Origin: Pseudomonas ekonensis
GTDB lineage: Bacteria; Pseudomonadota; Gammaproteobacteria; Pseudomonadales; Pseudomonadaceae
Reading direction: 5' to 3'
Assembly (NCBI RefSeq): GCF_019145435.1
Contig: NZ_JAHSTS010000001.1
Coordinates: 2,122,001 to 2,186,000, forward strand
DNA: 64,000 bases
Shown here in pieces: positions 44,852-52,291 of the stretch. A program made the translations under genes and the position numbers. Within the stretch, counting starts at the first letter, position 1. Each line of letters opens with the position of its first letter. The notes below the pieces were generated by a model. It was not told the DNA's origin, did no database searches, and was given only the letters and a program-made list of their open reading frames with translations.

Positions 44852-45745
44852 TCAGGCAAACGCCGCCAACAGATCCTCCTCGAACGCCTTCTGCGCGTCC
44901 CCCGGCACCTGGGCCCGGTGCCGGGCCAGGTGAAACGCCACCTCAAAGCTCAATCCGCCTTCGCGCACCGGCCGCAGCAGGCCTCTGTCCACCCACTGGC
45001 GGGCGTAATGGCTCGGCAGGTAGCCGACGTGCCGGCCCGACAGAATGAACGCCAGCGTGCCTTCGACCTGCTCCGAGCGCGCCGAGCAGACCTGGCCCTG
45101 GAACGGCTCGTCGCTGCGCAGGAACCGGTACGGATGATCGACCCGGTCACAGGCCTGCAATGCCGCGTCGTCCGGTGCATCGTCGGTGAACAGCGGATGG
45201 CCGGGGGCGCAGTAAAGGTGCTGGGTTTCGTGGAACAGTTCGCGGTAGTCGAACGCGGTCTGCACCTGGGAAAAGTAACCGATGGCCAGGTCCAGCCGCT
45301 GTTGCAGCAGCAGGCGCTCCATTTCCCCCGGCATGGCGCTGATCAGCTCGATGCGCACCGCCTCGTCCCGTGCGCGAAAGCGCCGGATCGCGTCGGCCAC
45401 CCGTTGCAGCACCGAGTGGTCCACCGCTTCGGACAGCCCCAGGCGCACCTCGCCGATCAGGCGCCCGGCCACGCCGTTGGACTCATGACGGAACGCTTCG
45501 ATGGACTGGAACAGCGCACGGGTCGCGGCCAGCAACCGCTCACCCTTGGGCGTCAGGCTGAAACCGGCCTTGCCGCGGTTGCACACCCGGTAGCCCAGGC
45601 GCGTCTCCAGCTTGGCCATCTGCTGGCTGATGCTGGACTGGCTCAGGCCCAGTTCACCCTGGGCGGCACTGAAGCCGTTGCACTCGACCACGCCGACGAA
45701 CAGGCGCAGCAGTTGCAGATCCACGTCGTGGAGTTGACCGAGCAT
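44852..45745 (-). CDS. LysR-family regulator divergent from polyamine genes
   Basis: 297 aa from the ATG at 45745 (GGAG 9 bases upstream; the open frame reaching 46930 is spurious). The helix-turn-helix is VDLQLLRLFVGVVECNGFSA, AQGELGLSQSSISQQMAKLE and LGYRVCNRGKAGFSLTPKG. The ligand-binding domain is about 90-290 with a PBP-like fold (RLIGEVRLGLSEAVDHSVLQ). It is divergent from the polyamine-binding protein and agmatinase, with 99 bp between starts, so it probably regulates them in response to agmatine or putrescine, which is inference from position. Confidence 0.88.
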   Translation of the reverse strand: MLGQLHDVDLQLLRLFVGVVECNGFSAAQGELGLSQSSISQQMAKLETRLGYRVCNRGKAGFSLTPKGERLLAATRALFQSIEAFRHESNGVAGRLIGEVRLGLSEAVDHSVLQRVADAIRRFRARDEAVRIELISAMPGEMERLLLQQRLDLAIGYFSQVQTAFDYRELFHETQHLYCAPGHPLFTDDAPDDAALQACDRVDHPYRFLRSDEPFQGQVCSARSEQVEGTLAFILSGRHVGYLPSHYARQWVDRGLLRPVREGGLSFEVAFHLARHRAQVPGDAQKAFEEDLLAAFA

Positions 45746-45844
45746 CACATTGTCTCCGGCTAATGTCAGGTTAACGAACTTGAGATTTTTGTAATGTATC
45801 CGCCGGCGCATCCTGCCACCACTCCCCACGGTCAGGTGTTCGTC

Positions 45845-46936
45845 ATGGCTTCTGTGTTCAAACTGGGCTTGCCCGCGCTGTTGATCTCCGTTGTGTTCAC
45901 GGCCCAGGCCGAGGACAAGACCCTCAACCTCTACAGTTGGGCCGATTACGTGGCTCCGCAGACCTTGCAGCGCTTCGAGCAGGAAACCGGCATCCATGTG
46001 CGCTACGACACCTTCGACACCACCGAGGTGCTGGAAACCAAGCTGCTGACCGGCGGCAGCGGCTACGACGTGGTCGTGCCGTCCTCCACCGTGCTGGCTC
46101 GCGGGCTGGCGGCGGGCGCCCTGAAGGAAATCCCCCGTGAAGGGCTCAAGGGCTACGCCAACCTCGATCCGGACCTGCTGGCGAAACTCGCGGCGGTGGA
46201 TCCCGGCAACCGCTACGGCGTGCCCTACACCTGGGGCACTTTGGGGCTTGGGATGAACGTGGAGGCGGTCAAGAAACGCCTGCCGGACGCGCCGCTCAAC
46301 AGCCTGGATCTGCTGTTCAAGCCGGAATACGCCGGCAAGCTCAAGGACTGCGGCATCGCGATCCTGGATTCGCCGCAGGAGGTCATCGGCCTGACCCTGC
46401 ATTACCTGGGCAAGGATCCTTACAGCAGCGACAAGGCCGACCTGGCCGCCGCCGAAGCCCTGTTGCAGCGGTTGCAGCCGTCGGTGCTGTACGTCGCAAC
46501 GGGCCGGCAGATCAATGACCTGGCCAACGGCAGCGTGTGCCTGGCGCTGACCTACAACGGCGACGCGGGCATGGCCGCCGACCAGGCGCGCAAGGCCGGC
46601 AAGCCGTTCGAGATCGCCTACCGCATCCCCCGTGAGGGCACGCTGGTGTGGCAGGACAACCTCGCCATCCCCAAGGACGCGCCGCACCCGGAGGCCGCCC
46701 GGGCCTTCATCGAATTCATGCTGCGCCCCGAGTCCGTGGCGGCGTTGACCAACACCTTGTTTTTCGCCACCGCCAACCAGGCCGCCACGCCGCTGGTGGA
46801 CGAGGCGGTGCGCAACGACCCGGACATCTACCCGCAGCCCGAAGTGCGTGAGCGGCTGTACGCCGACCGCAGCATGAGCCTCAAGGACATGCGCCAGCGC
46901 ACCCGCCTGTGGACCGCTTTTCGCAGCCATCAGTAA
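45845..46936 (+). CDS. Periplasmic polyamine-binding protein (PotF/SpuD-like)
   Basis: 363 aa from the ATG at 45845, giving the signal peptide MASVFKLGLPALLISVVFTAQA before EDKTLNLYSWADYVAP. The typical PotD/PotF segments follow: LETKLLTGGSGYDVVVPSST, YGVPYTWGTLGLGMNVEAVK, and TYNGDAGMAADQARKAGKPF. It captures putrescine, agmatine or spermidine in the periplasm. Only the binding protein is present: no ABC permease or ATPase genes follow, so it must share a transporter encoded elsewhere. It is followed after 14 bp by an agmatinase gene, tying the pair to agmatine use. Confidence 0.88.
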   Translation: MASVFKLGLPALLISVVFTAQAEDKTLNLYSWADYVAPQTLQRFEQETGIHVRYDTFDTTEVLETKLLTGGSGYDVVVPSSTVLARGLAAGALKEIPREGLKGYANLDPDLLAKLAAVDPGNRYGVPYTWGTLGLGMNVEAVKKRLPDAPLNSLDLLFKPEYAGKLKDCGIAILDSPQEVIGLTLHYLGKDPYSSDKADLAAAEALLQRLQPSVLYVATGRQINDLANGSVCLALTYNGDAGMAADQARKAGKPFEIAYRIPREGTLVWQDNLAIPKDAPHPEAARAFIEFMLRPESVAALTNTLFFATANQAATPLVDEAVRNDPDIYPQPEVRERLYADRSMSLKDMRQRTRLWTAFRSHQ

Positions 46937-46950
46937 AAAGGAGAGTCACC

Positions 46951-47910
46951 GTGGACGTGCCGATGCAAAACGATCAAGCCCTCACCCGCGACAGCCTTTT
47001 CGGCACCGCCGCCGAAAGCACCTACGCCGGCATCACCAGCTTCATGCGCCGACGCTACAGCCGTGACCTGCGCGGTGTGGACGTGGCCGTCAGCGGCGTG
47101 CCGTTCGACACCGCCACCAGCAACCGCCCGGGCGCCCGGTTCGGGCCACGGGGGATCCGCGCGGCATCCGCCGGCATCGCCTGGGAGCGCCATTGGCCAT
47201 GGGCGTTCGACCCGTTCGATCATCTGGCGGTGATCGACTACGGCGACTGCGACTTCGATTACGGCGCGCCGCATTCCATCCCGCAGAGCATCGAGGCCCA
47301 TGCCGAGCGGATCCTTCAGAGCGGCAGCGCGATGCTGACCTTCGGCGGCGACCACTTCATCAGCTACCCGCTGCTCAAGGCCCATGCGCGCAAGCACGGC
47401 ACGTTGTCGCTGATCCACTTCGACGCCCACAGCGACACCTGGCCGGACGAGGGCGGCAAGCGGGTCGACCACGGCACCATGTTCTGGCACGCGGCGCGGG
47501 AAGGGCTGGTGGATCCGGCGCGTTCGGTGCAGATCGGCCTGCGCACCACCAACGACGACCCTCAGGGCTTCCAGGTGCTGGATGCGCGGCAGGTGCACCG
47601 ACGCGGCTGCGAGGCCATCGTCGAGGCGATCCGGGCACGGGTCGGCGAAAACCCGGTGTACCTGACCTTCGACATCGACTGCCTCGACCCCGCGTTTGCG
47701 CCGGGCACCGGCACCCCGGTGTGCGGCGGCCTGAGCACGGTGCAGGCGCTGGAGATCCTCGGCGGCCTGCGCGGGATCAACCTGGTGGGCATGGACGTGG
47801 TGGAAGTGGCGCCGGCCTATGACCACGCCGAAGTGACGTCCTTGGCGGCGGCGACCCTGGCCATGGAAATGCTTTGCCTCTATGCGGCCCGTCATAAGGT
47901 CGATGCCTGA
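46951..47910 (+). CDS. speB: Agmatinase (ureohydrolase) SpeB-like
   Basis: 319 aa from the GTG at 46951, which has AAAGGAG 7-8 bases upstream; an ATG at 46963 is less favoured. It has the complete manganese site of the arginase family: GGDHFISYPLLKAHARKHG, IHFDAHSDTW, TFDIDCLDPAFAPGTGTPV, and GMDVVEVAPAYDHAEVTSLA. The overall sequence is very close to E. coli SpeB. It hydrolyses agmatine to putrescine and urea. It is encoded with a periplasmic polyamine-binding protein, so the module imports and degrades agmatine for nitrogen. It could instead be a guanidinobutyrase paralogue; the sequence cannot settle this. Confidence 0.88.
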   Translation: MDVPMQNDQALTRDSLFGTAAESTYAGITSFMRRRYSRDLRGVDVAVSGVPFDTATSNRPGARFGPRGIRAASAGIAWERHWPWAFDPFDHLAVIDYGDCDFDYGAPHSIPQSIEAHAERILQSGSAMLTFGGDHFISYPLLKAHARKHGTLSLIHFDAHSDTWPDEGGKRVDHGTMFWHAAREGLVDPARSVQIGLRTTNDDPQGFQVLDARQVHRRGCEAIVEAIRARVGENPVYLTFDIDCLDPAFAPGTGTPVCGGLSTVQALEILGGLRGINLVGMDVVEVAPAYDHAEVTSLAAATLAMEMLCLYAARHKVDA

Positions 47911-47992
47911 GGCAGGCCTGTCCTTGAGGGGCCTGGGCTGAAGCCATCGCCAGCAGGCCGCCTCCGTATGGGGGTTGTCCTGCTGCCGATTA

Positions 47993-48083
47993 CTGTAGGA
48001 GCCAGCCTGCTGGCGATGGCGGTTTGTCTGACACAGTGATGCCGGATGTGCCTTCGTCATCGCGAGCAGGCTCGCTCCTACAG
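47993..48083. repeat. REPIN (paired REP palindromes)
   Basis: CTGTAGGAGCCAGCCTGCTG at 47993 and the inverted partner ending GCAGGCTCGCTCCTACAG at 48083. A degenerate half (CCATCGCCAGCAGGC, 47944-47958) precedes it. It lies between the agmatinase gene and the WYL regulator gene. Confidence 0.85.
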
Positions 48084-48179
48084 GGATTTGGGTGGGGCGC
48101 GTGAGTGCGCAGGGCTGCTGACAGAATCTGACAGTGCCCGGTGCTAAGCTTCGGCGATTTTCCCGACGGAGCCTGCACC

Positions 48180-48896
48180 GTGTCGCGTACCACCCGTTTA
48201 CTGACCCTGCTGCAAGTGCTGCGCGGCAAGAAGCGCCCGGTGACGGCGGCGACGCTGGCGGCGGAGCTGGAGATCTCCGAGCGCACGCTGTACCGCGACA
48301 TCGCCGAGCTCACCGCCCTCGGCGCGCCGATCCACGGCGAGGCCGGCGTCGGCTACGTGCTGCGCAGCGGCCTGTTCCTGCCGCCGCTGATGCTCAATGC
48401 CGACGAGACCGAAGCCATCGTCCTCGGCCTGCGCTACGTCGATCAGCGCGGCGACGAGGTGCTCGGCAAGGCCGCCGCCGACGCCCTGGCGAAGATCGCG
48501 GCGGTGCTCGACCCCAAGGCCCGGGACGCCTTGCTCAACCCCACCGTGATGCCGGGGCCGGCAGGGTACGGCTTCCCGCAGAACGTCGTGCCGCTGAACG
48601 TGTTGCGCCAGGCGATCCGCGAGCAGAGCAAACTGCGGATCGACTACGCCGACGCACAGCAGATGCCCAGCCAGCGCTCGATCTGGCCGCTGGCGCTGGG
48701 CTTTCTCAATGAAGTGCGGATCCTCGTGGCCTGGTGCGAACTGCGCGGCGCCTACCGCACTTTCCGCACCGACCGGATCGCGGCCGCCACGGCCGCCGAC
48801 GGGCGCTATCCAGGCCGGCGCAGCGACCTGCTGCGCACCTGGCAGCAGCAGATGCAACAGGACGAAACCCGGCGGTTCACTCCTGACAAGAATTGA
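48180..48896 (+). CDS. WYL-domain (YafY-type) transcriptional regulator
   Basis: 238 aa from the GTG at 48180 (CGGAG 9 bases upstream). The DeoR-like helix-turn-helix occupies about 1-60: TRLLTLLQVLRGKKRPVTAA, ELEISERTLYRDIAELTALG, APIHGEAGVGYVLRSG. A WYL domain spans about 130-215 (IREQSKLRIDYADAQ, SIWPLALGFLNEVRILVAWC, FRTDRI). WYL domains sense ligands or single-stranded nucleic acid and often act in DNA damage or phage defence, but most such proteins in Pseudomonas are plain regulators. It is followed by a SnoaL-like protein gene, the usual companion, which it may regulate. Confidence 0.9.
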   Translation: MSRTTRLLTLLQVLRGKKRPVTAATLAAELEISERTLYRDIAELTALGAPIHGEAGVGYVLRSGLFLPPLMLNADETEAIVLGLRYVDQRGDEVLGKAAADALAKIAAVLDPKARDALLNPTVMPGPAGYGFPQNVVPLNVLRQAIREQSKLRIDYADAQQMPSQRSIWPLALGFLNEVRILVAWCELRGAYRTFRTDRIAAATAADGRYPGRRSDLLRTWQQQMQQDETRRFTPDKN

Positions 48897-48948
48897 CGCA
48901 AGGCTGTTCTAGGATGGCGGCAGAACCACTCAACAAGGAGTTGCAACC

Positions 48949-49284
48949 ATGTCCCATCCGACTCTGGCCCCGGCCATCGCCGGGTACATCAACGCAGCGA
49001 ACGCCCGTGACACCACGCAGATCGCGCGCTTCTTCGCCGAGAACGCCAACGTGTTCGACGAAGGCCACCATCAGGTCGGCCCCCAGGCCATCGCCCACTG
49101 GATCGAGGACAGCGGCCGGCGCTACCAGCCCCGTGTCGAGGTGCTGGACGTGCAGCACCGCACCGGCAAGGTGCTGGTGCACGGGCTGGTGTCCGGCGAC
49201 TTCCCCGGCAGCCCGCAGCCGCTGCGTTACATGTTCCGTCTCGACGAACAGGGCAAGATCGCCCGACTGGACATTTCCCTGTAG
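48949..49284 (+). CDS. SnoaL-like/NTF2-fold small protein
   Basis: 111 aa, a single NTF2-like domain with the SnoaL pattern: IAGYINAANARDTTQIARFF near the start, then NANVFDEGHHQVGPQAIAHW and VEVLDVQHRTGKVLVHGLVS. It is a cytoplasmic ligand-binding or isomerase fold; the substrate is unknown. ACAAGGAG lies 8 bases before the ATG. It is immediately downstream of the WYL regulator (52 bp) and 22 bp before the ATPase gene, so all three may share a transcript. Confidence 0.85.
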   Translation: MSHPTLAPAIAGYINAANARDTTQIARFFAENANVFDEGHHQVGPQAIAHWIEDSGRRYQPRVEVLDVQHRTGKVLVHGLVSGDFPGSPQPLRYMFRLDEQGKIARLDISL

Positions 49285-49306
49285 CTCTCATGGCATACTG
49301 CCGCGC

Positions 49307-50425
49307 ATGACTTTCGACTCTCCGCTCAGCGCCTGGCAGCACGCCATCGAACACGACGGTTTCATCCAGGATGAAGCCCAGGAACATGCCGTCTTCGCAC
49401 TGCAGAAGTGCCACGAGGCCTTGCACGCCGGTGCCCGTTCGGTCACCGGCGTTTACTTGTGGGGCCCGGTCGGGCGCGGCAAGACCTGGCTGATGGATCG
49501 TTTCCATCAAAGCCTGCGGGTGCCGGCCCGGCGTCAGCACTTCCATCACTTCATGGGCTGGGTGCACCAGCGCTCGTTCCAGCTGACCGGCATCGCCGAC
49601 CCGCTGCGGGCGCTGGCCCGGGAACTGGCGGCCGAGGTGCGGGTGCTGTGCTTCGACGAACTGTTCGTCAACGACATCGGCGACGCGATCATTCTGGGGC
49701 GGCTGTTTCAGGTGATGTTCGATGAAGGCGTGGTGGTGGTCAGCACCTCCAACCTGCCGCCGGATCAGCTGTACGCCGACGGCTTCAACCGCGACCGTTT
49801 CCTGCCCGCCATCGCGGCGATCCAGGCGCACATGCAAGTGGTCGCGGTGAATGGCGCCGAGGACCATCGCCTGCATCCCGGCGCGCACGCGCAACGCTAC
49901 TGGGTTTCGGCGCCGGGGCAGGCCAGCGCCTTGGGCGAGGTGTTCAAGGCACTGACGGCGGGGCAGGCCAGCCATGCCGGACCGGTCGCCGTCGGTCACC
50001 GGAGCCTGACGGTGGTGCAGGCCGGCGGTTCGGTGGTGTGGTGCCGTTATGCCGATCTCTGTGAGCAACCGTTCGCCGCCATGGATTTCATCGCGCTGTG
50101 CGACAGCTACCGGGCTATCCTGTTGAGCGACGTGCCCAACCTCAGCGCCAAGCAGCGCGAAGGCCGGATCGCCCGCGGCACCGAGGACGGCGCCGAACGG
50201 GTGGCCGCCGGCGACCGCGAGCTGCCGCAGTTGTCGGTGCACGACGACGGCGTGCGCCGCTTCATCGCCCTGGTGGACGAGTGCTACGACCGCAAGGTGC
50301 CGCTGTACATCGAGGCGCAGGTGCCGATGGAGGCGCTGTACACCGAGGGCTACCTGGAATTCCCGTTCCGCCGCACCCTCAGCCGCCTGCAGGAGATGCA
50401 GCTGCAACGCTTTGCCGAGACCTGA
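49307..50425 (+). CDS. AFG1/ZapE-family ATPase
   Basis: 372 aa. Walker A GPVGRGKT (53-60) and Walker B LCFDELF (114-120) are followed by VVSTSNLPPDQLYADGFNR, the sensor region of the AFG1-like family. ZapE in E. coli is a Z-ring-associated ATPase, and mitochondrial AFG1 aids removal of misfolded proteins. Because most Pseudomonas also carry another ZapE gene elsewhere, this copy is likely a paralogue and the name zapE is not given. The start is weak in ribosome-site terms (the region before the ATG is CATACTGCCGCGC). The gene sits between the SnoaL-like and DinB-like genes on the same strand. Confidence 0.85.
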   Translation: MTFDSPLSAWQHAIEHDGFIQDEAQEHAVFALQKCHEALHAGARSVTGVYLWGPVGRGKTWLMDRFHQSLRVPARRQHFHHFMGWVHQRSFQLTGIADPLRALARELAAEVRVLCFDELFVNDIGDAIILGRLFQVMFDEGVVVVSTSNLPPDQLYADGFNRDRFLPAIAAIQAHMQVVAVNGAEDHRLHPGAHAQRYWVSAPGQASALGEVFKALTAGQASHAGPVAVGHRSLTVVQAGGSVVWCRYADLCEQPFAAMDFIALCDSYRAILLSDVPNLSAKQREGRIARGTEDGAERVAAGDRELPQLSVHDDGVRRFIALVDECYDRKVPLYIEAQVPMEALYTEGYLEFPFRRTLSRLQEMQLQRFAET

Positions 50426-50442
50426 AGCGAGGAGGGCCTGCG

Positions 50443-51024
50443 ATGACGCAGCCACTGTCCCACCATCTGCTGACCATGGCCTATCAGAACGCCTGGGCCA
50501 ACCATCGCCTGGCCAAGGCCTGGAGCCGCCTCGACGCCACGGAGCTGGCGGCGCCACGGGTGAGCTTCTTCCCCAGCATCCGCCTGACGCTCAATCACAT
50601 CGTCACCTGCGACGGGTTCTACGTCGACGCGCTGGAGCGCGAGCTGCGCGGCGATGAGCCGCATCCCGATTGCTATGCGTTTTTCGCGGTCGACGAACCG
50701 TTTACCGAAGGGCAATCCCTGCGCCTTGAGCAGGCCCGGGTGGACCGGCGCCTGATCGCCTATTGCGAGCAACTGCGCGACGCCGATCTGGGCCGGGTGG
50801 TGACCATCGCCCGGGAGACGCCGCAGCACGACACCCGGCTGCGCTTGCTCTCGCACCTGTTCGAGCACCAGATCCACCATCGCGGACAGGTGCATGCCAT
50901 GCTCAGCGGCACCTCGGTGGAACCGCCGCAACTGGATGAGTTTTTCTGCGCCGGCGAGTCGGCGCTGCGGGCCGAGGACTTCGCCGAACTGGGCTGGACC
51001 GAGGAGCTGATCTGGGGGCATTGA
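50443..51024 (+). CDS. DinB-family protein
   Basis: 193 aa. The four-helix DinB fold has its metal-ligand histidines: LTLNHIVTCDGFYVDALE (first His) and LFEHQIHHRGQVHAML (two further ligands in HxxxH). DinB/YfiT-like proteins are metal-dependent hydrolases or bacillithiol/mycothiol-type transferases, often damage-inducible in Bacillus. The role here is unknown. GGAGG lies 9 bases before the ATG. It follows the ATPase gene by 17 bp and probably ends the transcript that starts with the WYL regulator. Confidence 0.85.
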   Translation: MTQPLSHHLLTMAYQNAWANHRLAKAWSRLDATELAAPRVSFFPSIRLTLNHIVTCDGFYVDALERELRGDEPHPDCYAFFAVDEPFTEGQSLRLEQARVDRRLIAYCEQLRDADLGRVVTIARETPQHDTRLRLLSHLFEHQIHHRGQVHAMLSGTSVEPPQLDEFFCAGESALRAEDFAELGWTEELIWGH

Positions 51025-51411
51025 CCGTGACGGGCTGCGCGATGAAGGCGTTGGGTCGGGCACCGGGGATGTCGGATGTGGCGGCCCTATCGCTGGCAAG
51101 CCAGCTTCCACAAGGACGCTGGACATTCGCAGGATCAGCGGCAAACACAAAACCTGTGTGAGCTGGCAAGCCAGCTTCCACAAGGACGCTGGACATTCGC
51201 AGGATCAGCGGCAACCGCAAACCTGTGGGAGCTGGCTTGCCAGCGAAGGCGTCGGGCCTACCGACGCGTTCATCCCCTGACACGCCGCCTGCGCAGTCCT
51301 GCGCGAGCAAGCCAATGTTTGTCTTGTCGCCCGTGCCGCCGCCACGTTATGGTCTCCGGGCCTTTCAACGCGCAAGACGCGCGCCGGGGCCCCGTGCGAT
51401 CGAGGATGGAA
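51025..51411. other. Intergenic region with duplicated REP-bearing segment (387 bp)
   Basis: No gene. It contains the two-copy 70-bp repeat described separately, then a stretch to 51411 that includes the ribosome site (GAGG, 51402) of the downstream GNAT gene. Confidence 0.7.
51092..51245. repeat. Tandem 70-bp repeat (two copies) with REP-like ends
   Basis: The segment starting GCTGGCAAGCCAGCTTCCAC occurs at 51092 and again at 51162 (period 70 bp), nearly identical over about 53 bases and diverging slightly in the tail. A further GCTGGCTTGCCAGCG (51231-51245) closes it. Each unit starts with the palindrome CTGGC-AA-GCCAG. Confidence 0.9.
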
Positions 51412-51909
51412 ATGGATTCCGCAGAAATTCTTGTGCTTCAAGCCAGCTATACCAACCCGGTGCATGCCGAGGCCATCGGTGTCGTGCTCAATCACTACGC
51501 CGAAGACCCGATGGGCGGCGGGCAGTCGCTCGCGCCGGATCTGCTGCGGCGCTTGCCCGAGGAGCTCGCCAAGCGGCCCCATGCCTTCAGCGTGCTGGCG
51601 TTCGTCGGCGGCGAGCCGGCGGGGCTGGTGAACTGCTTCGAGGGGTTTTCCACGTTCGCCTGCAAACCGCTGGTCAACGTGCATGACGTGGCGGTGATGA
51701 CGAAATTCCGCGGGCGGGGCCTGAGCCACAAGATGCTGCGCAAGGTCGAGGACATCGCCCGTCAGCGCGGCTGCTGCAAGATCACCCTCGAAGTGCTCGA
51801 AGGCAACGACGTGGCGAAGGCGGCCTATGCCAAGCTCGGGTTCGTGACCGGCACGCGGGATCCGTCGCAGGGGCCGATGCTGTTCTGGTCCAAATACCTG
51901 CAGGCATGA
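51412..51909 (+). CDS. GNAT-family N-acetyltransferase
   Basis: 165 aa from the ATG at 51412 (GAGG 6 bases upstream; an ATG at 51406 overlaps the site). Motif A is VHDVAVMTKFRGRGLSHKML and motif B EVLEGNDVAKAAYAKLGFVTG, a standard acetyl-CoA-dependent GNAT fold. Short length and the GNAT core argue for a small-molecule or amino-acid side-chain acetyltransferase. The substrate is unknown. The gene is followed closely by a terminator used by the convergent small-protein gene. Confidence 0.88.
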   Translation: MDSAEILVLQASYTNPVHAEAIGVVLNHYAEDPMGGGQSLAPDLLRRLPEELAKRPHAFSVLAFVGGEPAGLVNCFEGFSTFACKPLVNVHDVAVMTKFRGRGLSHKMLRKVEDIARQRGCCKITLEVLEGNDVAKAAYAKLGFVTGTRDPSQGPMLFWSKYLQA

Positions 51910-51933
51910 AAAAGGGCGCCCGGCGGGCGCCCG
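51909..51933 (-). terminator. Intrinsic terminator of the 69-aa exported protein gene
   Basis: On the minus strand GGGCGCCCGCCGGGCGCCC (51932-51914) forms a strong hairpin followed by a T5 run (51913-51909). Confidence 0.88.
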
Positions 51934-51940
51934 ACTGTCG

Positions 51941-52150
51941 TCAAGGACGATAGGACTCGGTCACTTGCGCGGTCTGGTCGTCCGGAACCTTCAACTCATC
52001 GGCTCTGTTGTCGGCCTGTTGCCCGGCGGCGTCCTGGTGCACCGGGAAGTTCTGGTAGTAGTGCCTCATGCGCTCGGCGCCGCCTTCGGCGAAAGCGCTG
52101 GCGGAACCCAAGGCAAGCAGTGCGGCGAGGATTGCGGTGGTGATGTTCAT
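51941..52150 (-). CDS. Small exported protein (69 aa)
   Basis: 69 aa from the ATG at 52150 (GGGAGG 5-6 bases upstream). The signal peptide is MNITTAILAALLALGSASAFA, cleaved before EGGAERM. The mature peptide of about 48 residues is charged and Gln/Asp-rich (QDAAGQQADNRADELKVPDDQ), with RMRHYYQNFPVHQ near its start. It is a Pseudomonas-type periplasmic hypothetical protein of unknown function, with its own terminator. Upstream about 140 bp lead to the FhuE-like gene on the same strand. Confidence 0.75.
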   Translation of the reverse strand: MNITTAILAALLALGSASAFAEGGAERMRHYYQNFPVHQDAAGQQADNRADELKVPDDQTAQVTESYRP

Positions 52151-52291
52151 GGTGCCTCCCACTGTGAATGTCGGAGCCTTTCGTCCATGAATCGAGGTCT
52201 CGGCGCGCAGTGTCCGCCGGGGGCATTAACTAAGGGTTAACGGGCCCTGTGGCGAGGGAACCCGCCACAGGGAATGCCTATGTGCCTGGGG

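Noticed and set aside
45746..46930. Extension of the LysR frame to 692 aa
   Set aside because: It runs antisense through the polyamine-binding gene; the LysR homology begins at 45745 with a ribosome site.
48180..51024. Phage-defence island around the WYL regulator
   Set aside because: Only ordinary housekeeping-type neighbours are present; no nuclease, methylase or known defence effector is seen.
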